Assembly (NCBI RefSeq): GCF_000384315.1
Contig: NZ_ARVW01000001.1
Location: 1,311,746 to 1,375,745, forward strand
Length of the DNA stretch: 64,000 nt
From: Amycolatopsis nigrescens CSC17Ta-90
GTDB taxonomy: Bacteria; Actinomycetota; Actinomycetes; Mycobacteriales; Pseudonocardiaceae
Direction: 5' to 3'
The notes under the pieces are model-generated. The model was not told the DNA's origin and searched no databases. It saw nothing but the letters and a program-made list of their open reading frames with translations. Shown in pieces: positions 58,440-64,000 of this stretch (position 1 is its first letter; every line of letters begins with the position of its first letter). A program made the position numbers and the translations under genes.

Positions 58440-59716
58440 GATGCCAACTCTCGGAGCTTCGTGAAGATCATCGCCGACTGGAAGCCGCCGAACCCGCTGC
58501 CGACCGACAACGCGGTGTCAACGGGGACCTCCCTGGCGATGTTCGGGGTGTAGTCCAGATCGCATTCCGGGTCGCGGTTGGCCCAGTTCGCGGTCGGCGG
58601 TACGACACCGTCGTCGATCGCCAGTGCGCAAGCGGCCATCTCGATCGCCCCGATCGCACCCAGCGAGTGCCCGACCATCGACTTGATCGAGCTGATCGGC
58701 ACCCCGTAGGCGGCCGCGCCAAGTGAGCGCTTGAAGGCCGCCGTCTCGTGCCGGTCGTTCTGCCGGGTACCCGAGCCGTGCGCACAGATGTACGACACGT
58801 TCTCCGGATTCAGTTTCGCCTGTGCCATCGCGTCATCGATGGCCAGCGACATCTCCGCACCGTCCGGGCGCAGCCCGGTCATGTGGAAACCGTTGCTCCG
58901 CGCGGCATAACCGCCCACCTCGCAGTAGATGGTGGCCCCGCGACGGCGCGCGTGCTCCAGCTCTTCCAGGATCAGCACCGCGCCGCCCTCACCGAGCACG
59001 AACCCGGTGCGGTCCCGGTCGAACGGCCGCGAAGCGTGCTCCGCGTTGTCGTTGTCCGGAGTGGTCGCCTTGATCGCGTCGAAGGACGCCGCGGTCACCG
59101 GGGACAGCGGGGAGTCCGACGCGCCGGCGATCACCACGTCCGCCTCGCCGTCCTGCACCAGCTGGTGCGCGTAGCCGATGGCGTCGATGCCCGACGTGCA
59201 CCCGGTGGAGACCACCTGCACCGGCCCGTGCGTCCCGTACTTCACCGCGACATCCGCCGCGAGGCTGCTCGGAATCAGTGCCTGGTAAAGGAAACGCGAG
59301 GCGTAGTCGTCGTCGACCAGCCAGTTCTTGCCGGTGTCGCTGAGCACCACGTACTCGTTCTCCAGCGCGGTGGTGCCACCGACCGCAGAACCGAGCACGA
59401 CACCGGTGCGGTCCTGCAGCTCCTCGTCGAACTCCAGACCGCTGTCGGCCACCGCTTCCGCGGCCGCGGCCAGCGCGAACTGCACGTACCGGTCGGAGCG
59501 CCGGATCTCCTTGGCGGAGAGCCCGGCGGCGAGCGGGTCGAAATCACACTCCGCCGCGACGCGCGACCGGAAGGTCGACGCGTCGAACAGGGTGATCGGC
59601 CTGGTCGCGGTGCGCCCTTCGGTAAGGCAGGACCAGAAGGCCTTCCTGGTCACCCCACCGGGGGCCACCACGCCGACCCCGGTCACCACGACCCGGCGGT
59701 TGCTGAGCTCCTTCAT
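58436..59716 (-). CDS. Ketosynthase alpha (KS-alpha) of type II PKS
   Basis: 426 residues: nucleophile C173 in [13 protein letters not shown]313 in [10 protein letters not shown] and H350 in [12 protein letters not shown], all present. It catalyses chain extension with malonyl-ACP in a heterodimer with CLF. The ATG at 59714-59716 overlaps the cupin stop codon and has GAGG upstream; the longer frame before it is the cupin region in another frame. Part of the operon accDA-accB-accC-ACP-ARO-cupin-KS-CLF. Confidence 0.95.
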   Translation of the reverse strand: MKELSNRRVVVTGVGVVAPGGVTRKAFWSCLTEGRTATRPITLFDASTFRSRVAAECDFDPLAAGLSAKEIRRSDRYVQFALAAAAEAVADSGLEFDEELQDRTGVVLGSAVGGTTALENEYVVLSDTGKNWLVDDDYASRFLYQALIPSSLAADVAVKYGTHGPVQVVSTGCTSGIDAIGYAHQLVQDGEADVVIAGASDSPLSPVTAASFDAIKATTPDNDNAEHASRPFDRDRTGFVLGEGGAVLILEELEHARRRGATIYCEVGGYAARSNGFHMTGLRPDGAEMSLAIDDAMAQAKLNPENVSYICAHGSGTRQNDRHETAAFKRSLGAAAYGVPISSIKSMVGHSLGAIGAIEMAACALAIDDGVVPPTANWANRDPECDLDYTPNIAREVPVDTALSVGSGFGGFQSAMIFTKLRELAS

Positions 59717-60126
59717 GCCTGCCTCGCGAACTCTGCGGCCTCCTCGGCCGTTTCGGTGTCGACGTGCCCCAGCTCCGGCCGGGGTGCGAGCGGGCCGAGG
59801 TGGAACACCGCCTTCACCGTCTCGGTGCCCGCGTTGCGCAGGCGGTGCCGGACGTTGATCGGCACCAGCACACCCGACTCGGGTGCGACGGTGGCGGGCT
59901 CGCCGTCGAGATCGACGGTCAGCGTGCCGGACATCACGTAGATGAACTCTTCGCTGTACGGGTGGTAGTGCTCGGCGATGCACTCGCCCGGCTCCAGCAC
60001 CGCGACGCCCATGAATCCCGACTCACTGCCCACCGTGGCGGGCCCGAGCAGCACACGGATCTCGGCACCGCGCCGGCGGTTGGGCGGGATGTCGTCACGG
60101 GCGATCGTCTTGTGGGTGGTGGTCAT
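59713..60126 (-). CDS. Cupin (TcmJ/WhiE-II-like)
   Basis: 137 residues. Metal ligands H53, H55, E59/60 and H94 in [17 protein letters not shown] and VRHRLRNAG. TcmJ-like cupins improve or steer cyclisation of type II chains; an oxygenase function has also been proposed. Placed directly upstream of KS-alpha, as in whiE-type clusters. AGGAG start site. Confidence 0.85.
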   Translation of the reverse strand: MTTTHKTIARDDIPPNRRRGAEIRVLLGPATVGSESGFMGVAVLEPGECIAEHYHPYSEEFIYVMSGTLTVDLDGEPATVAPESGVLVPINVRHRLRNAGTETVKAVFHLGPLAPRPELGHVDTETAEEAAEFARQA

Positions 60127-60206
60127 CTTTCGATTCTCCTGTTGTGAAGGGGCGCCGATTACCTCGGCGGCGACCTGCGATGACTGCTTTTCCCGCCCGA
60201 TGCGGG

Positions 60207-60674
60207 TCAGCGACTGGCTGCGGAGGTGCGCGCGGCGGCCTCCACCCTCTCCTTGATGACGTTCATCTGGATCGGGGTGTTCGTGTTGATGCGGTTGGTC
60301 ATTCCGTCGTCGTCCAACGGCGCGGCCGGCTTCATGTGGAAGTCCTGCTTCCAGGTCATCCGGACCTTGCCGTCTTCCTCGGTGTACTTCCAGTAGATGT
60401 GCATGTACTCGAACGGGCCGGTCTCCACCCGCTTCGCGTGCACCTCGCGCTTTTCCACGTCGAAGGTGCGCTGGCTGACCCAGCTCCACACCTTGCCGTT
60501 CTCGTCGGGGTGCAGTGCCAGCCGGAACTTCACCGTGTTGCCCTCGCGCTCGATGACCTTCGCCTCGGCGTACTCGGTGAACAGGTTGGTCCAGTTGTCG
60601 ACGTCGTTGGTCATGTCCCAGACGAGCTGGAACGGGGCGTCGATCAGAATGCTCGCTTCGGTGTGTCCCGCCAT
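60207..60674 (-). CDS. Single-domain SRPBCC aromatase/cyclase
   Basis: 155 residues; [32 protein letters not shown] is the helix-grip N-terminus of TcmN/WhiE-VI type enzymes. It has one domain only, like aromatases that act on unreduced chains (first-ring C7-C12 or C9-C14 folding). It therefore suggests that the chain is not reduced at C9 before the first ring forms. 1 bp from the ACP gene. Confidence 0.9.
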   Translation of the reverse strand: MAGHTEASILIDAPFQLVWDMTNDVDNWTNLFTEYAEAKVIEREGNTVKFRLALHPDENGKVWSWVSQRTFDVEKREVHAKRVETGPFEYMHIYWKYTEEDGKVRMTWKQDFHMKPAAPLDDDGMTNRINTNTPIQMNVIKERVEAAARTSAASR

Positions 60675-60675
60675 C

Positions 60676-60939
60676 TCAGTTAGCCTCCTCGATCTCGGAC
60701 CGCATGAACGCGGAGATCTCCAGCACGCTCATCGTCAGCGCCTCGTCCGGGATCTGGACCCCGTGCCGTGCCTTGACGATCGCCTGCAGTTCCATCGTCG
60801 CCAGCGAGTCGAGCCCGAGGTCGGCCAGCGAGTGGTGCTCGGTGCCGTCGAAGGACGACGCCACCAGGCCCGCGCTGCTGATCAGGATCTCCCGCAGCTC
60901 CGCGTCGAAGTTGTCGGTGATTTCGTTCTGTGTCGTCAT
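60676..60939 (-). CDS. Acyl carrier protein of type II PKS
   Basis: 87 residues with the phosphopantetheine serine S45 in LGLDSLATMELQAIV. Acidic, four-helix ACP. Sole ACP seen in the window, so any aryl starter must be loaded onto it or onto a carrier outside. Lies 1 bp after accC. Confidence 0.95.
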   Translation of the reverse strand: MTTQNEITDNFDAELREILISSAGLVASSFDGTEHHSLADLGLDSLATMELQAIVKARHGVQIPDEALTMSVLEISAFMRSEIEEAN

Positions 60940-60940
60940 T

Positions 60941-62305
60941 TCAGCCTTCTTCCTGTGTTACTGCCTGCACCCGTTCCACCAGACCCGTGCTGTGCGTCGC
61001 CTTCCGGAACTCCGGATCGACGAGAACGCGCTGCAAGAAGGGAATCGTGGTCTTGACGCCCGGACCGTCCACTTCGAACTCGCCGAGCGCACGGTCCATC
61101 CGGTTGAGCGCCTGCTCGCGGTCCGGCGCCCAGACGATGACCTTGGCCACCATCGAGTCGTAGTGCGGACTGAGCACGTAGCCGGAGTACGCGTGCGTGT
61201 CCACCCTGGTGAACGGCCCGCCCGGCGGGTCGAACCGTTCGAGCACCCCGGCCGTCGGCACGAAGTCGCGATCGGGGTCCTCGACGTTGACCCGGCACTC
61301 CACCGCCACCCCGCGCAGCTGGATGTCGCGCTGCACCAGGGTCAGCGGATGGCCCGCGGCCACCAGGATCTGCTCGCGCACCAGGTCCACCCCGGTGATC
61401 GCCTCGGTGACCGGGTGCTCCACCTGGATCCTGGTGTTGATCTCCATGAAGAAGTAGTTCTCGTACTCGTCCACCAGGAACTCGAAGGTGCACACGCCGG
61501 TGTAGCCGACCTCCAGCGCCGCGCGGACCGCCGCCTCCGCCATCGCGTCCGTGGTGCTGGCAGCGAGTGCGGGCGCCGGCCCCTCCTCGAGCAGCTTCTG
61601 GTGCCGGCGCTGCACCGAGCAGTCCCTGGTGCCGAGGTGCACCCCGTTGCCGTGGCCGTCGCAGAGCACCTGCACTTCGACGTGCCGGGCGCGCTCGAGG
61701 TAGCGCTCCAGGTACACCCGTTCGTCGCCGAACAGCGACGCGGCGACGTTCTTCGCCTGCAGGAAGGTCTCCTCCAGGGTGGACGAGTCCTGCACCACCG
61801 CCATGCCCTTGCCGCCGCCGCCCGCGGAGGCCTTGATGATCACCGGGTAGCCGACCCGCTCGGCCGTCTCCAGCGCGTGCGCCGTGTCCGGCGACGGCTC
61901 GACGCTGCCGGGCAGCAGCGGCAGCCCGGCCTCGTTCATGATCCGGCGGGCACTGGCCTTGTCCCCGAGCGCGGCCATCTGGGCCGGCCGCGGGCCGATG
62001 AAGATCAGCCCGGAGTCGTCGCAGACCTCCACGAAGTCTGCGTCCTCGGAGAGGAAGCCGTAACCGGGATGGATCGCGTCGGCGCCGGTCTGCAGCGCCG
62101 CCTCGATGATCGCGGGCGTGTTCTGGTAGCTGCGCCGTCCCGGTGCCGGGCCGACGTGCACCACCTCGTCGAAGTGGCGCAGCACCCGGGGATCGCGGTC
62201 CACAGTGGAGTACACGCCGACCGAGGCGATACCGAGCTCCCGGCACGTTCTGGCCACCCTGACGGCAATCTCACCGCGGTTGGCGATCAGCACTTTACTG
62301 AACAT
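60941..62305 (-). CDS. accC: Biotin carboxylase subunit of acetyl-CoA carboxylase
   Basis: 454 residues: MFSKVLIANRGEIAVRV, ATP-grasp KASAGGGGKGM, and catalytic EINTRIQVEHPVTE. Carboxylates biotin on AccB. A cluster-borne copy supplies malonyl-CoA for chain extension. Complete; the start is 9 bp after accB. Confidence 0.95.
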   Translation of the reverse strand: MFSKVLIANRGEIAVRVARTCRELGIASVGVYSTVDRDPRVLRHFDEVVHVGPAPGRRSYQNTPAIIEAALQTGADAIHPGYGFLSEDADFVEVCDDSGLIFIGPRPAQMAALGDKASARRIMNEAGLPLLPGSVEPSPDTAHALETAERVGYPVIIKASAGGGGKGMAVVQDSSTLEETFLQAKNVAASLFGDERVYLERYLERARHVEVQVLCDGHGNGVHLGTRDCSVQRRHQKLLEEGPAPALAASTTDAMAEAAVRAALEVGYTGVCTFEFLVDEYENYFFMEINTRIQVEHPVTEAITGVDLVREQILVAAGHPLTLVQRDIQLRGVAVECRVNVEDPDRDFVPTAGVLERFDPPGGPFTRVDTHAYSGYVLSPHYDSMVAKVIVWAPDREQALNRMDRALGEFEVDGPGVKTTIPFLQRVLVDPEFRKATHSTGLVERVQAVTQEEG

Positions 62306-62314
62306 GTCACCGAC

Positions 62315-62863
62315 CTACTCGTGTCCGTTTACCGTGTCGGCAGTTACGGAGGTCCCGAGCCGCAACAAAGGCTGGCCGAACTCGACCGACTGCCCGTCCT
62401 CGACGAGCACTTCGAGCACCACACCGGCGGCGTCCGAAACGATCGGGTTGAACAGCTTCATCGCCTCGACGATCGCCACCGTCTGGCCCTGCTCGACCGT
62501 GTCCCCGAGCTCGACGTACGGCGGCTTGTCCGGGCTCGCCGCCCGGTACACGGTGCCCACCATCGGCGAGCTGACCACCACCGACTCCACCTGCTCTTCC
62601 TCGAGCTCGGCGGGGACCTGGTGGCCGTTCTCGTGCGCGCCGTTGGGATGCGAGCCGTTGACGTGCACCCCGTTGGTCAGCACGTGCGGCAACACCCCCT
62701 GCACCACTTCGGCCGGTCGCTGCCATTCGACTTCGATGGTCGCGTCGCCCGAGCTGACACTCAGCCGATGCAAGGACCCCGGCAGGTCGCCGGCCAGCCG
62801 CTGGGTGTGCGCGCGGAGCACCGCCAGCGCGTCGCCGTCGACCTGATCCTGTCGCTCTGTCAT
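62315..62863 (-). CDS. accB: Biotin carboxyl carrier protein
   Basis: 182 residues: C-terminal biotinyl domain with K136 in VEAMKLFNP, preceded by an Asn/Gly/His-rich linker (TNGVHVNGSHPNGAHENGHQ) and an N-terminal domain of about 60 residues. The stop of the carboxyltransferase gene abuts its ATG. Confidence 0.9.
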   Translation of the reverse strand: MTERQDQVDGDALAVLRAHTQRLAGDLPGSLHRLSVSSGDATIEVEWQRPAEVVQGVLPHVLTNGVHVNGSHPNGAHENGHQVPAELEEEQVESVVVSSPMVGTVYRAASPDKPPYVELGDTVEQGQTVAIVEAMKLFNPIVSDAAGVVLEVLVEDGQSVEFGQPLLRLGTSVTADTVNGHE

Positions 62864-64000
62864 CTACTCCACCGGTTCCTTCCGCACCTCGCTGATCAGA
62901 ACTCCGGCACCGCCGAAGGCACGGAACCTGGCGCGCCGATCCCGGATCAGGTCGCGATCCGCGGCCTGGTCCAGTTCGGTGAGCGTCCTGGCCACGGCGG
63001 CGCCAAGTGCGGCCGCCATCACCGGCGCGTCGGTCGGGTCGCTGTCGGGGGGTTCCGGCAGCACGCCGTCCACCACCCCGAGCTCCAGCAACCGGCGAGC
63101 GGTGATGCCGAGCGCCCGTGCAGCGGCCGGCGCCGATGTCGCCTCACCCCAGAGAATCGCCGAGCAGCCCTCGGGGGTGATCACCGAGTAGATGGCCCGC
63201 TCGAACATCAGTACCCGGTTCGCCACGGCCAGCGCGAGCGCGCCGCCGCTGCCGCCCTCACCGGTGACCACGGTGACCACCGGGGTGCGCAGCTCGAACA
63301 TGCCGAGGATGTTCTCCGCGATCGCGATGGACTGGCCGTGCTCCTCGGCGTCCTTGCCGGGGAACGCGCCCGGAGTGTCCACAATGGTGACGATCGGGAT
63401 GCCGAGCCGGTCGGCCAGCCGCATCACCCGCAGCGCCTTGCGGTAGCCCTCCGGCTGGGGCATGCCGAAGTTCCGGCTGATCAGCTCCGCGGTCTGGTGC
63501 CCCTTCTGGTGCCCGATCACCGCCACCGGACGGCCGCGCAGCCTGGCGAAGCCGGCCACGATGGACGGGCAGTCCGCGGCGAGCCGGTCCCCGTGCAGCT
63601 CGACGAAACCGTCGAAGGCGAGCTCCAGGTACTCCAGCGTGGTCGGCCTGCTGGTCTGCCGCGCCGCGCCCACCGACTCCCAGGCGTCCACTGTGGGCAG
63701 ATGCTCCGGGTCGCGGACGATCTCGTTCTTCCGGTCGGCGTCCCGCACCAGCTCCAGCTCCGGCCGCATCGGCAGCGGGCCGGTGGCCGGCCGGGTGGCG
63801 GCCAGCAGCGACGCCAGCCAGCCGCGCAGGTCCTGGCGGTGCTGCACGGTGTCCACCTGCCCGTGCGCGAGCAGGAAGTCCGCGGTCTGGAAGTCCTTTG
63901 GCAGCCGCTCCCGGATGGTCTGCTCGATCACCCTGGGGCCGGCGAAGCCCATCCGGGCGCCCTTCTCGATCACCAGCACGTCGCAGTTGGTGGCATAGGA
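62864..64000 (-). CDS. Fused acetyl-CoA carboxyltransferase AccDA (5' part outside the window)
   Basis: The visible part starts inside the beta-subunit region ([26 protein letters not shown]) and runs into the alpha region ([74 protein letters not shown]). It is therefore a beta-alpha fusion as in several aromatic PKS clusters. The gene continues beyond position 64000, and the operon promoter lies outside. Confidence 0.9.
   Translation of the reverse strand, partial: SYATNCDVLVIEKGARMGFAGPRVIEQTIRERLPKDFQTADFLLAHGQVDTVQHRQDLRGWLASLLAATRPATGPLPMRPELELVRDADRKNEIVRDPEHLPTVDAWESVGAARQTSRPTTLEYLELAFDGFVELHGDRLAADCPSIVAGFARLRGRPVAVIGHQKGHQTAELISRNFGMPQPEGYRKALRVMRLADRLGIPIVTIVDTPGAFPGKDAEEHGQSIAIAENILGMFELRTPVVTVVTGEGGSGGALALAVANRVLMFERAIYSVITPEGCSAILWGEATSAPAAARALGITARRLLELGVVDGVLPEPPDSDPTDAPVMAAALGAAVARTLTELDQAADRDLIRDRRARFRAFGGAGVLISEVRKEPVE

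Noticed and set aside
58436-60674. Whole cluster as a simple spore-pigment (whiE) locus
   Set aside because: The core set fits, but the aminobenzoate branch, exporters, two-component system and many oxidases go well beyond known spore-pigment loci. It remains the null model for the PKS core.
1-64000. tRNA, rRNA, insertion sequences or an origin
   Set aside because: I saw no tRNA-like cloverleaf, no transposase and no DnaA-box cluster in the window.

Overview
The window is 64 kb of very GC-rich DNA with GTG/TTG starts, ATGA/TTGA gene overlaps, F420/flavin LLM oxidoreductases, an ECF sigma/anti-sigma pair and dispersed hairpin terminators. This points to an actinomycete, most likely of the Pseudonocardiaceae (Amycolatopsis-like; inferred from style, not from a marker gene). 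Most of it (about 10.7 kb to the right edge) reads as one large aromatic polyketide (type II PKS) gene cluster that continues past position 64000. The left 10 kb looks like flanking genome.

Layout. (1) 0.1-8.2 kb: a secreted M14-type peptidase. Then a tightly overlapped minus-strand redox module: YxFxxD-motif lipoprotein, DUF4142, DUF1996, ferric-reductase-like membrane protein, 3Fe-4S ferredoxin, ferredoxin reductase. It is divergent from an ECF sigma factor, its zinc-finger anti-sigma factor and a two-domain paralogue of the lipoprotein. (2) 8.5-10.5 kb: a cysteine hydrolase and a MarR regulator divergent from an LLM oxidoreductase, with legible operators and promoter. (3) 10.7-18.7 kb: quinone-oxidoreductase-like enzyme, DHA2 exporter, DUF1707 protein, bicovalent-FAD oxidase, LLM oxidoreductase, SnoaL-like cyclase, small HAD protein, RCC1 beta-propeller. 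(4) 18.9-22.9 kb: two paralogous GT39-like membrane glycosyltransferases. (5) 23.2-36.7 kb: P450, O-methyltransferase, ADC lyase (PabC), secreted VCBS propeller, MFS exporter, AhpD-like protein, and a minus-strand operon of class II DAHP synthase, PabAB, benzoate-CoA-ligase-type enzyme and a second adenylating enzyme. These supply 4-aminobenzoate and can activate it. (6) 37.1-48.5 kb: ABC exporter, FAD monooxygenase, NarL-type two-component system, FAD/NAD(P)-binding protein, TcmI-type cyclase, an orphan response regulator with Glu in place of the phosphoacceptor Asp, LLM enzyme, membrane proteins. (7) 48.7-54.9 kb: an eight-gene plus-strand tailoring operon. (8) 55.2-64 kb: a minus-strand PKS operon running acetyl-CoA carboxylase (AccDA, AccB, AccC), ACP, aromatase/cyclase, TcmJ-type cupin, KS-alpha, CLF, ABM monooxygenase, DUF1772 protein and two more.

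How it may work. The carboxylase supplies malonyl-CoA. KS/CLF/ACP build the chain, and the SRPBCC aromatase, TcmI cyclase, cupin and SchA/CurD protein fold it. This set is typical of spore-pigment and pentangular pathways. LLM, ABM, DUF1772, P450 and FAD enzymes then oxidise it. The unusual part is a complete chorismate-to-4-aminobenzoate branch plus two acyl-activating enzymes inside a type II PKS cluster that shows no KSIII in this window. Either PABA primes the PKS, as benzoate does in enterocin biosynthesis, or an aminobenzoyl group is attached later. Three tailoring families occur as pairs on both flanks, and conserved promoter modules link distant operons, which supports a single co-regulated cluster.
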